Positions 1 through 10,428 of a stretch of 64,000 nucleotides of DNA are shown here, one piece after another (the stretch's first letter is position 1; the number at the start of each line of letters is the position of its first letter). Source of the stretch: Hydractinia symbiolongicarpus (taxonomy: Eukaryota; Cnidaria; Hydrozoa; Anthoathecata; Hydractiniidae); NCBI RefSeq assembly GCF_029227915.1, contig NC_079886.1, positions 5,642,001 through 5,706,000 of the forward strand, read 5' to 3'. A program made the position numbers and the translations under genes. The notes under the pieces were generated by a model. That model did no database searches and was not told the origin of the DNA. It saw nothing but the letters and a program-made list of their open reading frames with translations.

Positions 1-120
1 TATCGTCTTATGCCAGTCAAACAAGCATTCATTTCGGGAATCATTTCAAAAAATGTAATTGCGATCTCTAGCACATCTAATGACGTTAAAGGCTAAATAT
101 AGAATATCCATTCTAATTAA

Positions 121-400
121 ACCGAATCTTCCCAGCTAGCATACAACGTTATATTAACGTTAGAGTAACGTTGTATTTAGGTTTTACGTTAGGCTACGTT
201 ACAGCAACGTTAAGCTAACATTACCTTGATAACGCTAACTCTATAACGTTATAACAACGTTAGCACAATGTTGCATAAAAACCATATTTAACGTTTGTGT
301 TACGTTTGTATAACGTTAAGCTAACATTGCCACAATAACGTTAACTTTATAACGTTACGGCAACGTTAGAACAATGTTAAATGTTCGTGGGATAAAAATA
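121..400. repeat. AACGTT palindrome cluster
   Basis: At least ten AACGTT hexamers and several TACGTT variants lie within about 260 bases. A longer module that contains AACGTTAAGCTAACATT and ends near ACAATGTT occurs twice, about 112 bases apart (near 209 and 321), so this is a short tandem or inverted repeat cluster. No coding frame is seen. It could be the end of a transposon with subterminal repeats; the family is not recognised. Confidence 0.7.
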
Positions 401-420
401 TTGCGGTTTCGCAAATTTTT

Positions 421-1640
421 CCAAAATTCGCGAAGTTGATTTGATGTCCTGAGCAATTGAGAATGAACAATCGAATGTTAGTTTAACTTATCGTGCGTAA
501 AGTATTTAAAATTTTCGGCGAAATTATTATTTGATGATCTGTGAAAATAAATTCCGGGAAATCCGATGAACGAAATTTCCCCAAAACATACATTTCGCAA
601 AAGTCAAGACCTATAACTTCAGTGATTTTATTTTTCCTTATCAATTAGAGGGTCATTAAGACCCGTCCAACCAATACTAACGGATGTTAAGCCCAAAATG
701 ATGATTATTAATTATAGCTCCCAAGTTCTTGAATTTAGCTGCTGATAAACCGTTGACTAATTTAAGTCAGATAGAGAAATTGAGTGCACTTTAAGTGTAC
801 AAAATATTTAATTGTAATTTAGGCTGGTGCAAATAGGGTTAAAACAATTCCAAAACAATTGATAATCCATCATGATTAAATATTTTACCATTCATATATG
901 TATATTCAAAATATCAAACTAAAATATATATATCCATCTCATATATATAAAAAAACACCCACTTTAATTATAACGTCATACGTAATTGGTATATTTAGCA
1001 AAACCTCGAATTCCAATATTTACAAACATATCAACATTTTTCAAAAAATAAAAGACAACTTTTCAAGCTCTTTTTAAGAATATTTTTTAAGTTGAGAGGT
1101 AATACGCTTTAAGAAACTCAAAACTTCATTGAAGTTAAATTTAGAAGTAAAAAAGATCAACAACAACCATTTTTAAAAATATACTAAAGAACCTTAATGG
1201 TACTAATTTTGGTATTTATTTTCCCGAATTGTCAAATATATAATATCAAATATTTTTGAAAAAAGTATTTAGCAATAAAACATTCACAGAATTAATTACG
1301 CCTTTAATAATGTTTTATTAGGAATTTGGCAATGCTGTTCTATTTTTTACTTGCGTGAATAACATTGCCCTTCTTTCTTTCTGAGATAAAAAATTCACGA
1401 ATTATTGACATTTTTGATTTTTTTTGCAGGCATTAATTAAATGATATTTCAGGAAAAACACAAAAATTATTGCATGCAAAAATTAGTACCATTAAGCTAT
1501 AGAAAATGATTATACTTTAACTTACTTGAAGTTTATCTAATACATTATTCAGTGATATACGAAGTTTAATATCTTGATGTTTCACCAACTTCTGCTCAAT
1601 TTAAGACTGGTCAACTACATACCTTGATACCACATTGCAG
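421..1640. other. AT-rich intergenic sequence
   Basis: No coding frame, RNA gene or repeat was recognised. The 880-970 stretch is a low-complexity AT tract. A likely splice acceptor (ATTGCAG) closes the region at 1640. Confidence 0.5.
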
Positions 1641-1849
1641 TCGTTTACGATCCCGCTCAAGTTCAGGTTCACGCTCCCGATCTCGCTCATGGAGCCACGA
1701 GAGCCATGCAATTTCTCGGAATGAATCTTTTAGTTTATCTGCCTCTGGTTCCAAGAAGGATTCTGCAAGCCATACGCCTTTCCGTCGTCAATCACGTTCT
1801 CGACAATCATTTTCATTTAGGAAAAATTTCCAATGGATCAAGGAGGTGT
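1641..1849 (+). CDS. Candidate Arg/Ser-rich exon upstream of a DUF4806-like gene
   Basis: An open segment preceded by a pyrimidine-poor acceptor (ACATTGCAG) and closed by GGAG/GTGTGTAG-type donors at about 1845-1849. It encodes about 70 residues dominated by alternating Arg and Ser (RSRSRSWSH, RRQSRSRQS), like the disordered SR-type stretches of nuclear proteins. It lies on the same strand about 430 bases before the DUF4806-like exons and may belong to the same gene. However, none of the visible donors joins cleanly in phase to the exon at 2277 without creating a stop, so another exon or a different junction would be needed. No initiation codon can be assigned. The exon call rests on composition and splice motifs only. 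Confidence 0.4.
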
Positions 1850-2276
1850 GTAGTGTTCTTCTATAACTTTTTTTGAAGGTTACTTAAAGGTATTATAGTG
1901 TTTCATTTTTTATATTTTGTAGAAACAAAAAAGCTGCATGAATCTTTCGGAATTTTACAAAAAAAAATTTTCCTTCTCGCCATATTTTACATTGAAATAA
2001 TTGAATTTTCTGAGAATGTTCTTTCTTGTAATTATTGATGGCACTATTGAAAATTTGTATTGAAATCTATGAATTCAAATATCTCAAGAAAAAAAATTAC
2101 AAAGGATTGATGGACAACTTTTTTGTCTCTACAACATGTAAAAAATAATTTGACATGCTACCATCCTGTTAATTTGAAAATTGGCTAACCTTATGGGAAC
2201 GCCTATAATGTCGGCGACTTCTGTGATCATAAAGAAAGATGGCTTAAACTAATTTATGGATTTTTTATTTATTTAG

Positions 2277-2890
2277 AATTTCAAAGACGTGTGCTATCTC
2301 TGCTTAAAGAGAATAATGTCAACCGCAAAGTAGATTGCCAATACCCATGTAGTTGCGGGGCTCGTAATGAAATCATGGGAAGTAATCAAGAATTTGTGAG
2401 GGTACAGACACTGAATGATTTTGATGAACTCGAAGAAAAGATAAAAAACAAGGACGAGTTTAACCTACTGGTAAGACAAAAATTGTACTTTTTTCTGCTT
2501 GTATAGACATTAACCTTTTAACCAACCTTTCATCAATCAATCAAATTTATTTATGTACAGTGTTTATTCATCATTCGTTTAGGCGAGAGAAAAATATAAT
2601 TTCTTCCTCAATAATTTCTTTCTAAAAAATATTCTTACTTTTGCTTTTTAATTTTGTAGGTTGTTCAACTAAAAAGATTAGGAGTGAAGATAGTCAAGGA
2701 GAACACAAAAAACATTCTTTTCACATTCAGAAATCAATAACAACTTTAGTTTCGTTTTTGAGCTAGCTGTTTTTAAAAAAATAATATTTTTAGACTTATG
2801 GCAATTGGTGTAATGGCCACCTTTAACCAGATGGGAAAGAACCGTGGGGATGCCAAAAAGAAAACTTTTCAAGACAAGATAATTAAGTGA
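2277..2890 (+). CDS. DUF4806-like domain gene, 3' exons (possibly decayed)
   Basis: Three coding blocks. Block 1 (2277-2470) follows a TTTATTTAG acceptor and ends at CTG/GTAAGAC. It starts FQRRVLSLLKE and contains the segment FDELEEKIKNKDEF. Block 2 (2660-2740) follows ATTTTGTAG and joins block 1 in phase 0, continuing VVQLKRLGVKIV. Block 3 (2795-2890) follows ATATTTTTAG and reads LMAIGVMATFNQMGK, ending in TGA. The order is an ELEE-type helix, then a Leu/Gly repeat, then a hydrophobic segment with N.xGK, matching the cnidarian and arthropod domain of unknown function DUF4806. Oddity: block 2 runs into TAA at 2738 and no clear GT donor links it to block 3. The domain is therefore either spliced in a non-obvious way or broken. 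Function is unknown for the family. Confidence 0.5.
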
Positions 2891-3484
2891 AGGATTAGTG
2901 CGAGAGTTCGGTTTATTTGTATGATTTTTTTTTTTTTTTTTGATTTAACTATTTTCACTTGTTTTAAGTTGTTTTTTTGGAACCTGAAGATGAAATACCT
3001 TTTCACAATATATTGTTAAAATATTTAATTACGTCGATGGCAAATTGCAGATATCTGTTTAAACACTTTACGAAGCCTATTATTAAATTAGAATTGAATA
3101 ACATTTCAAAATTGTCGAATATTCAAGTAATCATTTATATTCTTTCCATATTAGTCACACATACTTTCAATTTCTTCCATTTTATTTATCATGTTTACGA
3201 ACGAACATATACATATAATCTTAGTTTGGTTGGTTAAATTAGCTCTTGCCGAGCACAAAAAGGTTCAAACTTCCAATTCTGCGCAGTAACGCCGACATCG
3301 CAGACGTTACGCAACTATCAACGAGGTTCCTGTGAAGGGCATCCTAGTGCATATAGAACTTCCATTTGAGTTTCGAAAGTCGTGCAATCACAACAATCAC
3401 TGAATGACACAACTGCCCAAGGTGTCGATCCTATTCTCATGCTGTACGCTAAGCAGAGGCGATAAATCTCACACTTTTGTAGTC

Positions 3485-3565
3485 TCTGGCATAACTAGGG
3501 CGGGGTTTGAATCCAAAGCCTTCCGCACTGGAAGCGAACGCTCTACCACTATGTACCAGTCAACA
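3485..3565 (-). repeat. tRNA-derived SINE head (or tRNA pseudogene)
   Basis: Read on the - strand, the segment has a pol III A-box-like stretch (AGTGGTAGAGCG), an anticodon-arm-like stem (TTCGC...GCGGA) around a 7-base loop, and a B-box-like GGATTCAAACC. The acceptor stem does not pair well, so this is not a functional tRNA. The following 240 bases on the same strand (down to about 3245) could be the SINE body, but no second copy was seen in the window. Confidence 0.5.
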
Positions 3566-4907
3566 AGCGAGACTGTTTAGCAAGCAATAATTCAAAAAAG
3601 TTATTTTCTGTAAATAAAAAATTAATATAATTGTATATAATTCTTAAAAATGCAAATTATTTCCTAGATAAACAATATCTTTGTGATTTTTCCAACTGGT
3701 TAGTTAGATATCAATGATCAGCCTTGTATTCTCCTGAAAAAACTTTACAATATATGTTTCGTCATAAGTTAGGCTATTGTGGAAACCACAACATGTTGTC
3801 TGTGTGTATAGATCTTTTAACTTCCAATTTGTGTTAAATCAACTTGCGGTATTTATATCTGTAACTTTTTTATTTATATTACATACGTATTAGTGTGTCT
3901 ATTTTAAGAATAAGATGAAAATTCTTTCTTAACTGTTAACATAACGTGGTATACCAATCTCGCTCCCAGGGCTCTTTTTCTCTCTGCGACAATCTTGGGC
4001 GGCGAGATTGTCCGAGATTGGAATACAATATCTCTACCCTTTTTTTCATTCCTGTTGGATTTCAGTGATAAATCTTGCTTTTGCCTCATTAAATTTACTT
4101 TGTGAATTCCCCTTTTATTTTTTTTATCATTCAGGCTTTGTTACATATTTTTTAATTGTCATCTGACTGAACGTTAAGAATAGGTGTATTACTATAAAAA
4201 ATTGCAATCAATATCTTACATCTCTGTTTTCAAAGTAATTGTTAGTGAATGCTCTGTAATTGAATTTATTCTCACTGTCCTTGGTGTGTGTACACCATGC
4301 TTCCATTTTTAAAATTCCTACGTTCACCGCAGATCACGTGACTGTGTCTATTATTTTGTTGGGAGACCCCCGCTAGTGGCATTAGAATACCTTCATCGCT
4401 ATATATCATCGCATGTTATCTTTAAAACAATTGAAAAGTGATTAAAAGATACCGTAATGAGATATAAACGATTGACGCCTTATACTTAACCTGAACTCAA
4501 CGTCTTCCAAAATCGAGGTTCTTTTTTTAATAGATCTAAGACCTCCGTGGTGATTTGTATACTGCTAAATGCCATTTCCTGCGTCTATTTGGCTCAGAGT
4601 TATGTTGGCACAAATTATAGAGACAAACGGACAAAATATGGCTATTATTACCAGGGGGTATTAAAATTGTTAATAATTAAAAAACTATAGAATTAATCTG
4701 TTTAAAATCTAAGTAGTTAACAAACATTTTTTAAGAGCAAGAAGATATAACGTTATAATGTTATGTTTGGTACATCAGAGTCATGGCAGGTCGGGGGCAG
4801 AGCATAGTGAATATGTGTTCTAATCTTACCTGAGAAAATCATCTACAAGTAACGTATTGATATTTAATACTGTACTTGTTTCAACATCAATGCATCCTAA
4901 GTTTTAA
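3566..4907. other. Intergenic / possible 5' region of the MFS gene
   Basis: No coding frame or known repeat was recognised. Confidence 0.4.
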
Positions 4908-4925
4908 TTTTCACTATTATTTTAG
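4908..4925 (+). promoter_or_regulatory. Candidate splice acceptor of a 5'-UTR intron
   Basis: TTTTCACTATTATTTTAG lies 80 bases before the MFS start codon and has the pyrimidine-rich tract and AG of an animal 3' splice site. If used, the MFS coding exon would be preceded by a non-coding exon further upstream. Confidence 0.35.
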
Positions 4926-5005
4926 CAGGAAAAGTAAACCTATAGCAAGGGAATTAAACAGAAGAGAATGACTCAAGTAAAAATTCTCTAATCAACGAAG
5001 TAAGA

Positions 5006-6316
5006 ATGCCATCTGAAACTGAATTGTTACAATGGAAGAAGAAACGAACATCAACATATGTAGTTTTTTTATTTTTTTATTTTCTTATTGGTCTCGAACT
5101 GGGTTGCATCAACGCAACATTGTGGATATATGTTTCAACACTTCTTAAAACTGGAAACGACAAGTTATATTATGGTATAATAAATGCTGCATTTTACGTT
5201 CCATCCTTGTTTTTTCCACCGATTGTGTCCAGATTTGTCGATAAAACACGACGAGTGAAATTATGTTTAATTGGGATATTGTGTTTATCCATTGCTGGTA
5301 GCATTTTGTATCCAATATATACGTCACCAGTATTTCCATTAGTTGGACGATTCTTGAGTGGCTTTAACATTGCAGTTGCGCCAGTTATGATTTCAGAAGT
5401 AGCAAGGTCTTTCACAAGCAAAGAATTAATGCAGCGAATCCCATTGTTAAACGGAAGCAGCGTATTTGGTTACGCGTTTGGACCTTGTATTTCAATTTTG
5501 TTTATAAATATAGATTTCTGGATTGGTGGAATTCATATAACGTACGCAAACGTAATCGGGCCAGTTCTTTTCCTAATTTCTGTTGCTATTCTTTTATCTG
5601 TCGTATTTCTATCTTACGATCTATCACGAGAGTATGACATGAAGCAAAACACCATGGAAGCAAACGACAACATCTGCAAGATTTCTTGCTCTGAATCCAC
5701 TATGGACATAATCAAAAGAATTCTACAAACTACAGATACATTGCTGATTGTAACATTATAAGTGTTTTTCGGCGTCGTTGATCAGATGATGTTTCGCGTA
5801 CTACCCATACTAATCATAGACAAGTTGCATTTTAGCTATACCTTCTTAAACGTGTCTTTTGTTGCTCTATCAGCGTTAAACACAGCCCTTATCTTAGTTC
5901 TAGTATGTTGGAAAATGTCTGACAAACAGTTATATTATACTGGTCTAGTAAGCGTAATATCGATAATGATCGTAACTTCGCTACAGCTTCTAACTTATCA
6001 CAAAATCGGGAACGAAAAGACATGGTATTTATGGATAATAATAACTTTATTTAGTTTAATCATTTTCCTTCTTTCAGATCAAGCATTTGGCGTTGTAATA
6101 TGTGCGAAACTGGCATTTTCTTATAATCAAGGTTTTATCGAAGGCGTTCGAACATTTGCAATCCAAAGTGGTCGCATTATTGGGGGCATACTAATCGGCG
6201 CGTACTTTGAATATATGAATGCATTTTACATTGGTATTAATGTTGTATTAATTTTGTTCCTGTTCGTTATGATTTCTAGAAGAAGAACACTTTCAAACCC
6301 GGTACCTGTTATCTAA
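5006..6316 (+). pseudogene. MFS transporter (MFSD8/CLN7-like), interrupted by one stop codon
   Basis: A single-exon frame of 436 codons that is continuous except for an in-frame TAA at 5759-5761, after residue 251. It aligns end to end with the three 438-residue copies on the - strand at 10.4-19.8 kb, clearly diverged but with the same motifs. These include a charged loop between helices 2 and 3 (RFVDKTRR, resembling MFS motif A), GRFLSGF, a polar central loop and a C-terminal half with QGFIEGVRTFA. In the paralogs the stop position encodes Ser within TISVFFG. The family moves small solutes across membranes with 12 helices, and MFSD8-type members are lysosomal; substrate here is unknown. The frame is intact on both sides, so the lesion is young, or an assembly or base-call error. 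An AATAAA at 6686 fits a polyadenylation signal. The start ATG was chosen by alignment with the paralogs. Confidence 0.8.
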
Positions 6317-6685
6317 ATTATTTTTGAACGCTCAAAGAGTATATCTAAAAATCTTTCTTAAGACAAAAAGAGATTTTAGGCCTCACTACGAGGAAGCATT
6401 AAAAAGTAAAAACGATAGGATTAAGTGAAGTCGGAGAATGCAAGGAAAGAAGAGGATACAAGTAGACTTTTTCTATTTTAATATTTTCAATAAGACCATT
6501 CAAAGACGACAGATTATGGGAGTTTATCTTTTAAGATAGCCTCAAGTTAAGTATCTTTTTGTTAGTAGTATCACTTGTATCATTATATATATAGATAAAT
6601 ATGTCCTGAGTATATGTATATATATTTCTTTAGTTATTTGTAACTATCAAACGATTGAATATGTTTTTTTCAAAAAAATTCTGAA

Positions 6686-6691
6686 AATAAA
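6686..6691 (+). terminator. Candidate polyadenylation signal AATAAA
   Basis: AATAAA lies 370 bases after the MFS stop codon in otherwise AT-rich sequence. It is plausible by position only. Confidence 0.3.
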
Positions 6692-8981
6692 GTTGTTTTT
6701 TTCTTTTAAAAAACCATCTCTTGAAAGGAGACACAAACACGTTGTAAAAACATTTTTGTCAAGTTCTCTTCGAATAGAGACAAAAACAAACCACTAAATG
6801 CTGTGTGGTAAGTTTGACCACGACAAAATCAGGCGCGCCTAATTCAAGGTGGCAGAACAATTGGCTAAGGAAATGTAATCACAGGGAATGTAATCACAGG
6901 AAAACTTTCATGGAATTAATGCTCAACTGGCTATTTTATTTTAATCTTTTTTCCTATGTTATGTTTTCAACTCTGCGTTGTTTTAGCTAAATGCGGTGCA
7001 GAGTACAATATGGCATATATTTTTTCAGTTTCTTAAGCGACGAAAATAAGAACGAGAATATCAAAAGGAGAAAAATATATGCCATAGTGTACGCGTCTTC
7101 GATTAATTGAATAACCTGTGGTGTAAAATCCGTGACGATAAATTCAAATAATTGATAATGAAGAAATCACGAATAAACAAAAAAACTAGGGAAACAAATT
7201 TAGTACGCGTAAGGCACTTCTTTGAAAAGTTTTTATTCGCTTGTCAGACAAACCGAATTCCTATTACTGCTGTTACTTCTATTTTTCCTCTGCATTTTTG
7301 GAATTAATTTTTGCGAATTTAAGTCTATTTAAATGGAAAATATCTACGTATGTGTTTAAGATGTGTAAATACGTAATAAATGCATTTCGAAATCCAAAGT
7401 TTTCTGCATACATTTTTACAAGAAGGAGAGCGGTGCTCAAATTAGCATAACGAAATCCATCAAAGGAGGTTTTATAGTTCCATGATGGAAGAAGTGCATG
7501 AATAAGCTTTATTACTATTTCTACCTTGGAAAAGAAGACAAGTTCTAATAATATTAATACTATTTATCAGAAATCAGCTATTGCTATGTTCTTAAGATGA
7601 AAATCTACAATAAATCTACAATAATCTCAGATTAAGTTATACGTATGTAACTTAATTCCTTACAGTGACACATATACGTGCTGATAATACCTGCTATGTC
7701 TTAGGGTCCGTTACACGTAGCGAAATTATTTGCAATAATAAATACAAATGCATGCATGTGCTTGTGCATTCAATACAATTTCCAGGTAAATAAATCACTT
7801 TATTTTATGTAATATATTAAAATTTTTATCAAGGATGTTTTAAAGGCGCTTCTAAAAAAATTGTAAAAAATAAAATCGACTTTGACAGCACAGATGGACA
7901 CAGATTTCGTATTATTATAACAGACTAGTTATGAAACCCGTGAAATATTCCACTTATTGTTTTTTTTTAAATTTTATTGTGCTTCTTATCACAAAAAAAG
8001 TTTGTTAAAAATTTCATTCCAAAGACTTATAAATTTATTGTATGTTTCTTGTCGCAAAATTATTTGTTGTCAAACAATGAAAACTTTTGAACGAAATAGA
8101 AAACACAATAATGTTAATCGCCTGTGACTTCTATAACAAAACACGTATTACGGTAAATTTAAAATAGCATGCAGTATAATTTCAAGCTAACAAAATCTCT
8201 TTGCTTTTTAACATGATTTTTTTTTTATTTAATTAAAATCACATTGAAGACTGTTATATAATTCAAAGCATTTTATAGGTGATGTTCTATACACCCTTTT
8301 ACAAGAATGATCGAAATTCCGAAATGATTCGGCATCATTTTTAAGTAATAGGTTTTTTTTGGAATAGACAATAGACACTATTTAGATGCTACTTTTCAAT
8401 CCAGGGAGAGTTTTTCACTTTCTTTAGAAATCTTTAGCTAACGAGACAAATATTTTCATATGAACATTCTCCACAATTTTGTATTTCTAATTTTAAATGA
8501 CTCAATAAATTCAAGACAAGAAACTACAATGGCTTCATAATTTTTTGATCGTGATCCACTCCATCTTTGGTTTTCAATTAAAGAGCTATAAGAAATAATT
8601 AATCTAAAAGATGTTTTTAAATGACTATTGCCCTAGCGATGACCTATTTATTTGTTAGATGTGAGCATACTTCATAAACAAAACGTGTTTGTTAATTCCA
8701 GCTAAAAACTTCAAGTAGAATTAATTTCACACTTATTATTGTGCAAAAATATTTTAGTTGGTAGAGCAGTCTTTGAGATATTAAAAAAAAAAAAAAAAAA
8801 AATCTATGACATATCTAACATATATCTTTTCAGCAAGCTTTCGCCAGCGCCCAAGTTGGCATGTCTACGCTAATTCTAAATTTCTCACATGCAGAGATAA
8901 AAATACTAAATATAATAGGATATAATAGAAAGAAAATAGAACTATTATAAAAATTCTAAGACATAGATTTTATCGTGTTGT
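6692..8981. other. Intergenic, no gene recognised
   Basis: Contains a small 16-base tandem duplication (AATGTAATCACAGGG repeated near 6873-6903). It also has a 20-base poly-A run near 8784 preceded by TTGGTAGAGC, which could be a 3'-less tRNA-SINE scrap. Nothing else was supported. Confidence 0.4.
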
Positions 8982-9990
8982 TTAAAATAGGACGGTTACG
9001 CGCTTAATTATTACACTCTCCATCAGAGTAAGTTTAAAATCAATAGACTGTTCTGCAAGTACTGAGACGTTGTTAAACGATGCTGGAGATTGATTACAAA
9101 ACAACAAATGTTCGAGAACGGCCCTGGCCTGCGGATCAAGTCTAACGCGTTTACCTAAACGCTCAGACATGCGGACTTTGTGTTTGGTTTTGCCATAAAA
9201 AGTGACGTTGCAAGCACTACACTTAAAACAGTAAACGAGTCCAGAGCATAACGATTCGGGCATTCTGCCCTTAAAGACAAAGCAGCTACGTAGATTCCTC
9301 TTAGAAAAAATATAAGTTTATGCGCCAATTTCTGCTTAAGCAAACGGTGCAGACATGTTCTAATTTGTAAGGAAATCTTTCCTAAAAAAAGGTAAAACAA
9401 GGACTAATTCTTTCTTAGGAGCAAGAGACACTGGTTCCTTCGGTTTGTAATTTCCTCTTTTGAAGATTCTAAGACGGAATTCAGGAACCTTTAAAGAGTA
9501 CCCATTCCTTCCAAGTCATACATTGTGATACTTCTACAAGAAATTTGTCGAAATCTGAACAAAGATGCTAACAGCGACAATGTAAAGAAAAAATCAAGCC
9601 GTGTTTATATACCATCGGTATGAAACTAGAAAAATTGGTACAAACTCCACTAAATGTTGGTTTGCTATGTACGTTGGTGACAGAAGAATCGCTTTCACGC
9701 ATGACGCAAACATCCAAGAATGGGAAAACGTTATCACATATTTCCTCAAACGTGAATGGAATATACTGATGCCTAAAATTAGTATATTCAAAATTGTTTT
9801 TAAACATGCTCACGTGATTCAAGTAAAAAAAATCATGAACAGATTGCCTTTATTAGATCGGCGTAAATTCAGACAGACAATTTTCAAGCCAAACGTTTTC
9901 ATAACGACACATGAAAATATTGGCCAGTGTACGCCCTAACAGAGACTCCATGGCCACACCGTCCATTTGCTTATGATATATTGCCAATTT
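8982..9990 (-). mobile_element. Penelope-like retroelement fragment (RT C-terminus plus GIY-YIG region), degenerate
   Basis: Reading down the - strand, the segment first shows an RT palm stretch (DGVAM...LLGRTLANIF). Next comes a thumb-type stretch with FPFLDV and KPTFSGVCTNFSSFIP, then a cysteine-containing C-terminal region (FKCSACNVTFYGKTKHKVRMSE) that continues LLFCNQSPASF and ends near 8982. This order, RT followed by a GIY-YIG-type endonuclease with CxxC, is that of Penelope-like elements. The reading frame is broken by several stops and frame changes. The stretch that should carry the RT catalytic YxDD box between the palm and thumb segments (around 9850) is missing. The copy cannot encode an active RT. 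The 5' part of the element is absent from the window. Confidence 0.8.
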
Positions 9991-9997
9991 TAAAGTC

Positions 9998-10177
9998 TGT
10001 ATGTCGGAGCATTTGAATACTTCAGCACTTGCAGGTAAACGCGTTAAACTTGGTCCCCAGGCCAGTGACGAACATTTGATTTTTTGTAATAACTCTCTAG
10101 CATCGTTTCACAACTTCACAGTACTTGCGGAAGAGTCTAATGATTTCAAGCTTACTCCGACGAAAATATTTTGTTAA
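9998..10177 (+). mobile_element. Second Penelope-like fragment (GIY-YIG C-terminus), inverted relative to the first
   Basis: A 59-codon open stretch on the + strand encodes the same protein region as the end of the - strand fragment: MSEHLNTSALAGKRVKLGP, LIFCNNSLASFHNF, LAEESNDFKLT, then a stop. It abuts the first fragment at about 9991-9997, so the two are head to head. The left boundary of the 4 kb MFS repeat unit (about 10082) lies inside it, and its last ~95 bases recur at 14128 and 18162. Confidence 0.8.
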
Positions 10178-10428
10178 TTTTAGTCATTTTCATTACGCAG
10201 GACACAATTTGACCTTTTAACTCCATATTATAAATTCCTATCTTGTATTTAACTAGATTACATCGCAAGAGTAGACAAACTAAAGTTAAATGTAAATATA
10301 CTTATAAAACTTATAAACTATATATTAAAAAAACATCATATACAAAACTCTTAATTGTTGTATAGTAGATCTTTTTGCCAAGATTTATCCAGTTCTCCTT
10401 TGAATTAGAATATTTACTTCGCAATTTT

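Noticed and set aside
3490-3560. Functional tRNA gene on -
   Set aside because: Boxes are present but the acceptor arm does not pair and the D-arm is irregular; SINE-like is the better reading.
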